A program made the position numbers and the translations under genes. Below are positions 52,557-59,983 of a DNA stretch of 64,000 nucleotides, piece after piece. Below the pieces are notes generated by a model, which saw only the letters and a list, made by a program, of their open reading frames with translations, was not told where the DNA came from and did no database searches. The stretch lies in assembly GCF_035325945.1 (NCBI RefSeq), contig NZ_DAOKYX010000015.1, positions 10,620 through 74,619 on the forward strand, written 5' to 3'. Positions within the stretch are counted from its first letter, which is position 1; each line of letters starts with the position of its first letter. The stretch comes from Parvibaculum sp035325945 (lineage in GTDB: Bacteria > Pseudomonadota > Alphaproteobacteria > Parvibaculales > Parvibaculaceae).

Positions 52557-52586
52557 GCCATGCGCGGGAGCAATCCCGCGCATGGC
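52557..52586. terminator. Terminator-like hairpin between convergent genes
   Basis: A 13-bp perfect stem (GCCATGCGCGGGA and its complement) with a GCAA tetraloop. It lacks a U-tract on either strand. Confidence 0.55.
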
Positions 52587-52605
52587 GCGACGAAATTTGC
52601 GGCGG

Positions 52606-53649
52606 TCAGAAGCCGTAGGCCTTGGCAAGCTCGGGGTCGCGCGCGGCGACGCGCCGGGCCAGATCGACGATGACCTTGGCCTGTTTCCAGGTTGCATCGT
52701 CCTGCATCTTGCCGTCGATCATGGCGACGCCGCGACCATCCGGCATGGCTTCGAGTATCTTCTTCGCGAAGAGAACTTCGTCCGGCTCCGGGCTGAAGAC
52801 GCGCTTGGCGACGGCGATCTGGTTGGGATGCAGCGTCCATGCGCCGACGCAGCCCATGAGGAATGCGTTACGGAACTGCTGCTCGCAGCCTTCGAGGTCC
52901 TGAATATCACCGAACGGGCCGTAGAACGGACGAATGCCGTTCGAGGCGCAGGCATCCACCATCTTGGCGAAGGTGTAGTGCCAGAGATCCTGCTGCGCCG
53001 AAGCGCGCGGGCCCCCGTCGGTGCGCGTATCCTCGAGCACGCGGTAGAAGGGATGGCCGCCGCCGACGCGGGTCGTCTTCATCTTGCGCGAGGCGGCGAG
53101 ATCGGCCGGCCCGAGGCTCATGCCATGCATGCGCGGGCTCGCGCTGGCGATCTCCTCGACATTCTTCACGCCCTGCGCCGTTTCGAGAATGGCGTGAATG
53201 AGGATCGGCTTCTTCACGCCGTGCCTTGCTTCGAGCTGGGCGAGAAGCTGATCGAGATAGTGGATGTCCCATGGGCCTTCAACCTTGGGCAGCATGACGA
53301 CGTCGAGCTTATCGCCCACTTCCGCGACGATCTCGGTCACGTCGTCGAGCATCCAGGGGCTGTTCAGCGGATTGATCCGTGTCCAGAGTCCCGTCTGGCC
53401 GAAATCATGCGCCTTTGCCGTCTCGATGAAGCCGCGTCGCGCCGCTTCCTTGGCATCGGCCGGAATCGCATCTTCAAGATTGCCGAGAAGCACGTCGACC
53501 TGCGGGATCATCTCGCCGATCCGTGCGCGCACCTTCTCGTTATGACCGGGAAAGAAGTGGATCATGCGTTCGAGCGCTACGGGAAGCTCGCGATAGGGCT
53601 CGGGCGCGCCGATGGCGAGGGGCTGATAGAAATTGGACGGCAATTTCAT
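52606..53649 (-). CDS. HpcH/HpaI aldolase/citrate-lyase beta family (malyl-CoA lyase-like)
   Basis: 347 residues of the CitE/malyl-CoA lyase family, cleaving or forming C-C bonds in malyl- or methylmalyl-CoA type esters. Metal-binding acidic residues are in LLGNLEDAIPADAK and LIHAILETAQGVKNVEEIA; GPADLAASRKMK and WTLHPNQIAVAKRVFSP follow the family. The exact substrate is not clear. ATG with no obvious strong site. Confidence 0.87.
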   Translation of the reverse strand: MKLPSNFYQPLAIGAPEPYRELPVALERMIHFFPGHNEKVRARIGEMIPQVDVLLGNLEDAIPADAKEAARRGFIETAKAHDFGQTGLWTRINPLNSPWMLDDVTEIVAEVGDKLDVVMLPKVEGPWDIHYLDQLLAQLEARHGVKKPILIHAILETAQGVKNVEEIASASPRMHGMSLGPADLAASRKMKTTRVGGGHPFYRVLEDTRTDGGPRASAQQDLWHYTFAKMVDACASNGIRPFYGPFGDIQDLEGCEQQFRNAFLMGCVGAWTLHPNQIAVAKRVFSPEPDEVLFAKKILEAMPDGRGVAMIDGKMQDDATWKQAKVIVDLARRVAARDPELAKAYGF

Positions 53650-53789
53650 TGGAAATCCACTGCTGGAACATGGGGATGCGGCAGTCTAGCCACGATGAAG
53701 CGGCGAATCCATGCGCGATTTTGGGCTTGCGGGAGAATGGGCTAGAATTCCGTCCGGGTCAGGAAATCGCTTTCATGGTGGAGGACATC

Positions 53790-54269
53790 ATGCCTGCCAA
53801 TTCGATTCCCGGACGTCTCGCTCATTTTTCGATCGGTATCGCCGTTGCGCTTGCTTGCGCCGGACTTGCGTCCGCCGCGGACGCTGCGATGGGCAACAAG
53901 GAACAACTCGTCGTCGTCGAGCGCGCGACGAGCGACGCCACGCTCGACCTTGGAGCAAAGGGCGACAGTGTCGGCGACGTGCTGACCTTCTCGAACGAGA
54001 TCTACGACAAGACGAACAAGACGAAGATCGGTTCGGATAACGGCTACTGCGTGCGGATAGTTGTCGGCAAGGCATGGGAGTGCATATGGACGCTCATGCT
54101 CGAGAAGGGGCAGCTTACAGTCGAGGGGCCGTTCCTCGATGCTGGCGATTCCATGCTCGCGATCACGGGCGGCAGCGGCATTTACGCCAATGCCCGTGGC
54201 GACATGCTTCTTCATGCGCGCGACGCGAAGGGCAGCGAATACGACTTCACGTACAATATCGTTCGCTGA
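53790..54269 (+). CDS. Exported allene-oxide-cyclase/dirigent-like barrel protein
   Basis: 159 residues. Signal peptide (about 1-33, LACAGLASAADA), then a beta-barrel with LVVVERATSDATLDLG, GDSVGDVLTFSNEIYD and ITGGSGIYANARGDMLLHARDAKGSEYDFTYNIV, the pattern of allene oxide cyclase-like and dirigent barrels, which bind hydrophobic ligands. Two Cys (YCVRI, ECIWT) may pair. Bacterial function is unknown. GGAGG is five bases before the ATG; an upstream ATG at 53775 is possible. Confidence 0.78.
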   Translation: MPANSIPGRLAHFSIGIAVALACAGLASAADAAMGNKEQLVVVERATSDATLDLGAKGDSVGDVLTFSNEIYDKTNKTKIGSDNGYCVRIVVGKAWECIWTLMLEKGQLTVEGPFLDAGDSMLAITGGSGIYANARGDMLLHARDAKGSEYDFTYNIVR

Positions 54270-54290
54270 AGCCAATCGGCCTGGAGGAAA

Positions 54291-55553
54291 TCAGCCTTGC
54301 GCTGGCTGGCGGACGGGCCCGGCGGCGGTGAGCGCGGCTATGCCGATGACCGACGAGACGGCGATGACGAGATAGGCCGTCTGGTAGCCGCCTGCGCGCT
54401 CGTAAAGGAAGCCTAGAAGCGCGGGCCCCGTCGCATTGGCGCAGGTGACGATCATCTGCGAGAGCGAGAGGATGCGCGCATAGGCCTTGAGCCCGAACGC
54501 TTCCGCCGTGATGAGCGGCTGCATCATCTGCAGATTGCCGACCGTCGCGCCGAACATGACCGAGATGATGAGAAGCGCCGTCGTTCCTTCGGCGAAGGCG
54601 AAAAGCGTGAATGACGTCGCCTGAAGGACGAAGACACCCTGTAGATAGCGCTTGGAGGAAACGCGGCTGAGCGCCCAGCCGCCGACGAGGCGGCCCGTGA
54701 TGCTGGCCGCCGCCATGACCGAGACGGCCAGCGCCGCGACATGGTTGTCTCCCGTCCGCGTCAGCACCAGGCGGAACTGGTGCGCGAGGCTGCCGACCTG
54801 GGCGAGCATGGCGAAGACGTAGGACGTCGTCAGCAGGATGAAGAAGCGCGTCCGGATCGCCTCGGAAAAGGACATGCCGTCCGGCGGCGCGATGCGGCCG
54901 GTGGCGTCGCGCACGGGCTCGTCGCCATCGGGAGCGAGCCCCATGGAGGCCGGGCTCGGCCGCAGGAAGATCCAGGAGACGGGAACCGTGCCGAGGATCA
55001 GGATGAGCGAGAGCCAGTAGGCCGCATGTTCGAGGCCGAGCTTCTGGATCAGCGTCACCGAGATCGGCGTGAAGATGATGCCGCCGAGCGAGAGGCCGGT
55101 GGAGGAATAGGCGATGGCGCGCGAACGCTGGCGGTTGAACCAGCGTGCGACGAGCGTGGTGCCCGGAATGACGGCGACGGCCGCATTGCCGATGCCGAAG
55201 ACGATGTAGAACGCGTAGAGCTGCCAGAGGTTCGTGATATGGCCGGTCGAGGCGAGCGCGCCCGCGGAGCAGAACGCGCCGAGGGTGATGAGGATGCGCG
55301 GATCGATACGATCCATCAGCCAGCCGACGCCGAGCCCCGCAATGCCGCCAGCGACGAAGAATGACGCTGTGGCGGCCGAGGTCGCCTCCACCGAAAAGCC
55401 GTTATTCGTCGAGAAGGCGTTGAGGAGGACGGACAGATTATAGAAAATGAGGCCGCAGGAGACCGTCTGCAGGGCAAAAACCGCGCCGACGATGTACCAG
55501 CCATAGAAAAGACCGCCATTCTGGCGGTCTGGAGAGGACCTCTCCGCGCTCAT
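54291..55553 (-). CDS. MFS transporter (first copy)
   Basis: 420 residues, 12 predicted helices. It shares much with the transporter at 56234: FYGWYIVGAVFALQTVSCGLIFYN, NLWQLYAFYIVFGIGNAA, VIPGTTLVARWFNRQRSRAIAYSSTGLSLGG. The layout resembles the OFA/monocarboxylate group; substrates may be organic acids. Positions of the motifs and the absence of an obvious drug-binding motif do not decide it. A gamma-carbonic-anhydrase-like gene separates it from its paralogue. Confidence 0.9.
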   Translation of the reverse strand: MSAERSSPDRQNGGLFYGWYIVGAVFALQTVSCGLIFYNLSVLLNAFSTNNGFSVEATSAATASFFVAGGIAGLGVGWLMDRIDPRILITLGAFCSAGALASTGHITNLWQLYAFYIVFGIGNAAVAVIPGTTLVARWFNRQRSRAIAYSSTGLSLGGIIFTPISVTLIQKLGLEHAAYWLSLILILGTVPVSWIFLRPSPASMGLAPDGDEPVRDATGRIAPPDGMSFSEAIRTRFFILLTTSYVFAMLAQVGSLAHQFRLVLTRTGDNHVAALAVSVMAAASITGRLVGGWALSRVSSKRYLQGVFVLQATSFTLFAFAEGTTALLIISVMFGATVGNLQMMQPLITAEAFGLKAYARILSLSQMIVTCANATGPALLGFLYERAGGYQTAYLVIAVSSVIGIAALTAAGPVRQPAQG

Positions 55554-55658
55554 TTCTCGCAGACTCCAGCGGAACGCAAGCATGCCGCCGGATGGGGCCG
55601 CCGCTGCCGGCTTACTTAATCATTCGGCAGCGCACGACAAGCGAAATCTCTGCGCACC

Positions 55659-56237
55659 CTAATTTCCGGCGGTGAGGCGGGCGAGTTCGGCGGCGATGGC
55701 CTGCTTGAATTCCTCGCTCTCGGTGATGCGGTGGTCGCCCCGCGCATAGGCTTTTGCGTTTTCGTAATAGAAGGCCGCGTTCATGATGTTGGCGACCCTG
55801 TTGTCGCGCGTCCTGATGACCTTGGCCGGCGCGCCGGCGACGATTGAGTTTTCAGGGATCACGGTGCCCTCGGTCACGATGGAATGCCCCGCGACGATGG
55901 AGTTGGCGCCGATCTTCGCGCCGTCCATGAGCGTCGAATTGATGCCGATGAGGCAATTGTCGCCGATCTCGGCGCCGTGGATCGTGCAGTGATGCGTGAT
56001 GGAGCAATTATCGCCGATGATCGTCGGCGTCGTGTTGCCGACATGGATCATCACGAAATCCTGAATGTTCGTCCGCTTCCCGATGCGCACTTCGTGCATC
56101 TCGCTGCGTATGACGACATAGGGCCAGAGCGACGAGCCTTCGCCGAGGTGAACCTTGCCGTAGACGAGCGCCGTTTCGTGAATGAAGGCCGGATTGTCGA
56201 GGACGACGCCGGGGCCGAAATCCTTTTGCATTGTCAT
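55659..56237 (-). CDS. Gamma-carbonic anhydrase-like hexapeptide protein
   Basis: 192 residues of left-handed beta-helix. Zinc-site His residues lie in FVMIHVGN and ITHHCTIHGAEIGD; the usual RGD segment is RSE (VVIRSEMHEVRIGKRTNIQD), so activity as a carbonic anhydrase is uncertain. The ATG at 56237 overlaps the TGA of the MFS gene upstream (ATGA), so it is translated together with it. Confidence 0.85.
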   Translation of the reverse strand: MTMQKDFGPGVVLDNPAFIHETALVYGKVHLGEGSSLWPYVVIRSEMHEVRIGKRTNIQDFVMIHVGNTTPTIIGDNCSITHHCTIHGAEIGDNCLIGINSTLMDGAKIGANSIVAGHSIVTEGTVIPENSIVAGAPAKVIRTRDNRVANIMNAAFYYENAKAYARGDHRITESEEFKQAIAAELARLTAGN

Positions 56238-57493
56238 CTTGAACTTTCGATTGGCGCGCGGACCGGGCCGGCCGCCGCGACGAGAAGAAGCGCGAGCATC
56301 GAGGCGCCCGCCATGGTGAGGTATGAAGCCTGATAGCCGCCAGCATTTTCATAGAGGAAGCCCATGACGGCGGGGCCGCTGGCCACGCCCGCCACCATGA
56401 AGAGCTGGTTGAGGGAGAAGATGCGGCCATAGGCCTTGAGCCCGAAGGCTTCGGCGAGGACCAGCGCCTGCATCATCAGGAGATTGCCGACCGTGCAGCC
56501 GAAAAGAGCGGCGACGACGAGAAGCGTTGATCCCTTGGCGAGAGCGAGAAGAACGAGCGCGATGCCCTGGCCGAACGCCAGCGCTAGGACGAAGCCGCGC
56601 GAGGAAATATGGACGAGCGCCCAGCCGCCGATGAGGCGCCCGACAATGCTCGCACCTGCCATGACGGCGACGGCGAGGGCGGCCATGCTGTCGTTCGAGC
56701 GTCCGGCGACGAGGCTGAAGAGATGGGCGATGGAGCCGACCTGCGCCATCATCGCGAAGATGAAGGCCGCCGTGATGAGAATGAAGAAGCGGCTTCGGAT
56801 CGCGGTCTCGAATGCGACGCCATCAGCTGGAAGCGGTGCGCCCCGATCGTCCCTCTCGATCGGATCGCCATCGGGCCCGAGCCCGAGCGACATGGGATCG
56901 GGCCTTATCGCAAGCCAGGAGATCGGAACGATGCCAAGCATCAGGATGAGGGCGAGCCAGGGCGCGGCACCGTCGAAGCCGAGGCGCTCGATCATGCTCG
57001 CAGAAAGTGGCGTCAGAAGAATGCCGCCGAGCGAAAGGCCGGTCGATGCGATCGACAGCGCCTGCGAGCGCCGCCGCACGAACCAACGCGCGACGAGCGT
57101 CGTGCCGGGAATGAGCGCGCAGCAGGAATAGCCCATGCCGAAGAGGATGTAGAAGCCGTAGAGCTGCCATGGCGTGGTCACATATCCCGCGGCGAACATG
57201 GCGAGGCTGCAGATGAGCGCGCCCGCCGTCAGCATCCAGCGTATGTCATAGCGCTCGATCAGCGCCGCGACGCCTATGCCCGTGATGCCTGAGGCGATGA
57301 AGAAGCAGGCTGTTGCAGCCGAGGCGCTCGAAACAGAAAAGCCGCCATGCGCGACGAACGCCTTGAGATAGACCGAGAGATTGTAGAAGCCGAGGCCGGA
57401 GGCGACCGTCATCACGACCATGGTCGCGGCAACGACATACCAGCCGTAAAAAAGCCCGCGGCCCCGCATGGGGAGTTGCTTCTGGTCGCTCAT
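56234..57493 (-). CDS. MFS transporter (second copy)
   Basis: 419 residues, 12 predicted helices, clearly paralogous to the transporter at 54291 (for example FYGWYVVAATMVVMTVASGLGFYN, LIPGTTLVARWFVRRRSQALSIASTGLSLGG, AEAFGLKAYGRIFSLNQ). First gene of a minus-strand group: MFS, gamma-CA-like, MFS. Substrate unknown; acidic residues line the family's cavity less than basic ones, consistent with anion transport by inference. Confidence 0.9.
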   Translation of the reverse strand: MSDQKQLPMRGRGLFYGWYVVAATMVVMTVASGLGFYNLSVYLKAFVAHGGFSVSSASAATACFFIASGITGIGVAALIERYDIRWMLTAGALICSLAMFAAGYVTTPWQLYGFYILFGMGYSCCALIPGTTLVARWFVRRRSQALSIASTGLSLGGILLTPLSASMIERLGFDGAAPWLALILMLGIVPISWLAIRPDPMSLGLGPDGDPIERDDRGAPLPADGVAFETAIRSRFFILITAAFIFAMMAQVGSIAHLFSLVAGRSNDSMAALAVAVMAGASIVGRLIGGWALVHISSRGFVLALAFGQGIALVLLALAKGSTLLVVAALFGCTVGNLLMMQALVLAEAFGLKAYGRIFSLNQLFMVAGVASGPAVMGFLYENAGGYQASYLTMAGASMLALLLVAAAGPVRAPIESSR

Positions 57494-57649
57494 CTGTCGC
57501 TCATTCTATCGCCACGGTCGCAATGAGGTGCCTTCGGAGGAAGGGCCGGCGATAGTCATTCGGGTTCCCGGCGCTGGCAAGGCCCAAATCCGGACGCAAC
57601 GCTCTGGCGAAGCGATCCTCGATCGGATAAGCATTTTGCATCGGCACAT

Positions 57650-57663
57650 GGACCGGACGGTCC
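57650..57663. repeat. Short palindrome upstream of the GST gene
   Basis: GGACCG-GA-CGGTCC, 26 bases before the GTG start of the GST gene. Possibly an operator; unverified. Confidence 0.35.
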
Positions 57664-57688
57664 GGCAACAAGAAAAGGGAGGACGTCA

Positions 57689-58306
57689 GTGAAGTTCTAT
57701 AATTCGATCGGACCCAATCCGCGCGTCGTCAAGATGTTCATGAAGGAGAAGGGCATCGAGATTCCCTTCGAGGAAGTCGACCTGCTCAAGGGTGACAACC
57801 GGCGCGAACCCTATCTCTCGAAGAACCCGGCGGGCCAGATGCCGGCGCTGGAACTCGATAACGGAGCCGTGATCGCGGAGATCACCGCAATTTGCGAGTA
57901 TCTCGACGAGGCGTTTCCGGCGAACCCGCTTGTCGGCGTGACACCGGAAGAGCGCGCGGAGACGCGCATGTGGACGCGCCGCGTCGATCTCAATATCTGC
58001 GAGCCGCTGACCAGCGGCTTCCGTTACGCGGAAGGGCTCGGCCTCTTCAAGGAGCGGATGCGCTGTCTTCCGGAAGCGGCCGCCGGCCTGAAGGCCATCG
58101 CGCAGGACAAGATCTCCTGGCTCGACAAGCAGCTCGACGGACGCGAATTCCTTGCCGGCAAGCGGTTGACGCTCGCCGACATCTTGCTTTTCTGCTTCCT
58201 CGATTTCGGCGCCTCGGTCGGCCAGCCGCTCAACCCCGACAACAAGAATGTGGTCGCCTGGTTCGAGCGCATGAAGGCACGGCCGAGCGCTGCCGCCAGT
58301 GCGTGA
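57689..58306 (+). CDS. Glutathione S-transferase
   Basis: 205 residues with thioredoxin-fold N-domain (MKFYNSIGPNPRVVKMFMKE) and helical C-domain ending GREFLAGKRLTLADILLFCFLDFG. The NPAGQMPALELDNGAVIAEITAICEYL segment carries the conserved cis-Pro and glutathione contact. GTG start with GGGAGG about seven bases upstream. Monocistronic; a terminator follows at 58335. Confidence 0.92.
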   Translation: MKFYNSIGPNPRVVKMFMKEKGIEIPFEEVDLLKGDNRREPYLSKNPAGQMPALELDNGAVIAEITAICEYLDEAFPANPLVGVTPEERAETRMWTRRVDLNICEPLTSGFRYAEGLGLFKERMRCLPEAAAGLKAIAQDKISWLDKQLDGREFLAGKRLTLADILLFCFLDFGASVGQPLNPDNKNVVAWFERMKARPSAAASA

Positions 58307-58334
58307 GCCAGCATCGGCATGACGCTTCAAGGAG

Positions 58335-58360
58335 CCGGCCCCCTCGGGGGCCGGTTTTTT
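58335..58360 (+). terminator. Intrinsic terminator after GST
   Basis: CCGGCCCC-CTCG-GGGGCCGG stem-loop followed by TTTTTT. Confidence 0.92.
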
Positions 58361-58457
58361 GTTGTGGACGATTTCGGGCTGAGGCACGCCGAGGCTTTCA
58401 CGCATGACGGCATCAGGCTAGGATAGTAAAGGCATCTTACTATCGGGAGGTTGGAGG

Positions 58458-58871
58458 ATGATGTCGTCTGCGAAGTTTCTGATGGCGATGCTGTTCGCGC
58501 TGGCGCTGACGGCAGTGGCCGGGCAGCCGCCCGCCCATGCCGTCTCGGACAAGGACGAGGGCGTGATCGAATGCCTGATGTCGACCCGGGTCAAGAACAA
58601 GGACGGCGCGCAGGGCTGGTGGAACCGGCGCACGGACCAGCAGCGGCGCCTCATTCTCGCTCTGCCTTGCAACGAACGATACATCCCCATGGTCTGCATT
58701 TTCCTCTACGACCCGGATCTCGTCGGTTGCACGAACAAGGGGGTCGCGGAATCCCGCGCCACGGCGGCATGTCAGGCCAAGGGTTACGATCTGATGTCGC
58801 AAGAGCTTGCGGACTGCAAGGCGGAATTCAAGAAGACGTTCAAGCCGCCATTCCCGCGCGTCTCGAGTTGA
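58458..58871 (+). CDS. Small cysteine-rich exported protein (tandem copy 1)
   Basis: 137 residues with a signal peptide (about 1-28, ending AHA). The mature part has six Cys that are all matched in the next gene: ECL, PCNERYIPMVCIF, GCTNK, AACQAKG and ADCKAEFKKTFKPPF, compatible with three disulfides. WWNRRTDQQRR is also shared. No known family or catalytic motif recognised; a periplasmic binding, inhibitor or structural role is possible. GGGAGG lies seven bases before the ATG. 35 bases separate it from copy 2. Confidence 0.8.
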   Translation: MMSSAKFLMAMLFALALTAVAGQPPAHAVSDKDEGVIECLMSTRVKNKDGAQGWWNRRTDQQRRLILALPCNERYIPMVCIFLYDPDLVGCTNKGVAESRATAACQAKGYDLMSQELADCKAEFKKTFKPPFPRVSS

Positions 58872-58906
58872 CGGCGGTATCCGGCGAATTCAGGGGAGGA
58901 GAACGG

Positions 58907-59293
58907 ATGAAGTGGTTTGTCAGGGCATGCGCGATCATCGGCGCATTGGTGGCGGCGGATATGGCGATGCCGCAGGCGGCGCTCGCCGACAAGGCGCCCG
59001 AATGCATGCAGAGCGACACGCGCAAGATACCCGACCAGCGCATGCAGGAATGGTGGGACAAGCGCACGCCCGAGCAGCAGAAATATATTCGCGAGCTGCC
59101 CTGTAATGAGCGCTATATTCCCATGACCTGCATCTTCCTTTTCGATCCCGATCTCAAGGGATGCACGAACAAGGCCGTTGCGGAATCGCGCGCGAATGCC
59201 GCCTGCCAGGCCAAGGGGCTCGATCTGATGTCCGAGGAGATGGCGGACTGCAAGGCGGAATTCAAGAAGACCTTCAAGCCACCCTTCTCCTGA
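58907..59293 (+). CDS. Small cysteine-rich exported protein (tandem copy 2)
   Basis: 128 residues, signal peptide to about residue 27 (MPQAALA), then the same six-Cys scaffold (ECMQ, PCNERYIPMTCIF, GCTNK, AACQAKG, ADCKAEFKKTFKPPF). The central and C-terminal 70 residues are nearly identical in pattern to copy 1, while the signal peptides differ, as in an older tandem duplication kept by selection. The ribosome site GGGGAGGAG is strong. The thioesterase gene follows 13 bases after the stop, so co-transcription is likely. Confidence 0.8.
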   Translation: MKWFVRACAIIGALVAADMAMPQAALADKAPECMQSDTRKIPDQRMQEWWDKRTPEQQKYIRELPCNERYIPMTCIFLFDPDLKGCTNKAVAESRANAACQAKGLDLMSEEMADCKAEFKKTFKPPFS

Positions 59294-59306
59294 GAGGCCG
59301 CTTTTC

Positions 59307-59720
59307 ATGTCACCCGCACCCGCCGACACGCTCGATCCCGATTGGGAGTCGCCAGCCGCCGTCACGCTTGGCAAGAAGGTGCTGGCGCTCGATCCCGAGC
59401 GCGGCTATGTGCGCGCGTCGTATGTGGCGGGTGACAATTTCATCAACCGGGGAGGGCGCATCTATGGCGGCTTCCTCGCGGCGATGCTCGATGGCCTGTG
59501 CGGACATGCGGTGAGGCTCACGCATCGCCAGCCGGGCACGCCCCAGGTCACGCTCGAACTCAAGACGAGCTTCCTCGGACGCGCCGACAAGGGCACGCTG
59601 ATCGGGGAGGGGTGGGTTCGCCATCGCGGCAAATCCATCGCCTTCGCCGAGGCCGAGTTGCGCGACGAAGCGGGTGAGCTTGTCGCCAGGGCGAGCGCGA
59701 CTTTCAAGATTGGCACCTGA
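59307..59720 (+). CDS. PaaI-type hotdog thioesterase
   Basis: 137 residues. Hotdog-fold acyl-CoA hydrolase with FINRGGRIYGGFLAAMLDGLCGHA near residue 46 and TLELKTSFLGRADKGTLIGEGWVRHRGKSIAFAEAEL. The position of the catalytic acid (Asp in AMLDG) matches the family. It probably releases an acyl group from CoA; substrate unknown. Apparently the last gene of the unit with the two Cys-rich proteins. Confidence 0.88.
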   Translation: MSPAPADTLDPDWESPAAVTLGKKVLALDPERGYVRASYVAGDNFINRGGRIYGGFLAAMLDGLCGHAVRLTHRQPGTPQVTLELKTSFLGRADKGTLIGEGWVRHRGKSIAFAEAELRDEAGELVARASATFKIGT

Positions 59721-59857
59721 GCGCAAGATCGGCACCTGAGGTCGCCGGAGCTTTTTCCTTTCGCCGTTATCGTCACTGCGCCGTGGGCTCCTCCGTGGTG
59801 TCTTTGATGCATGTGCCGATGCGGGCCATGCCGCGTGAGCGCAGGTCAAAATCTCCA

Positions 59858-59868
59858 AAGAGGCATTT
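59858..59868 (+). promoter_or_regulatory. Possible NsrR-like half-site upstream of norZ
   Basis: AAGAGGCATTT matches ten of eleven bases of the NsrR half-site AAGATGCATTT, within the 263-bp gap before the NO reductase gene. The second half is not recognisable, and this is speculative. No FNR box was found. Confidence 0.2.
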
Positions 59869-59983
59869 CGGACCTTTGATTTTCCGGCGATCGAGTGCAC
59901 CCTGTTCGTCTGTACCCGAGTCGATTGCGCGTTCAGGGGCTCATGCCCTTTCGTGATTGCATGCCGTCAGCAGGGGGGACCAG

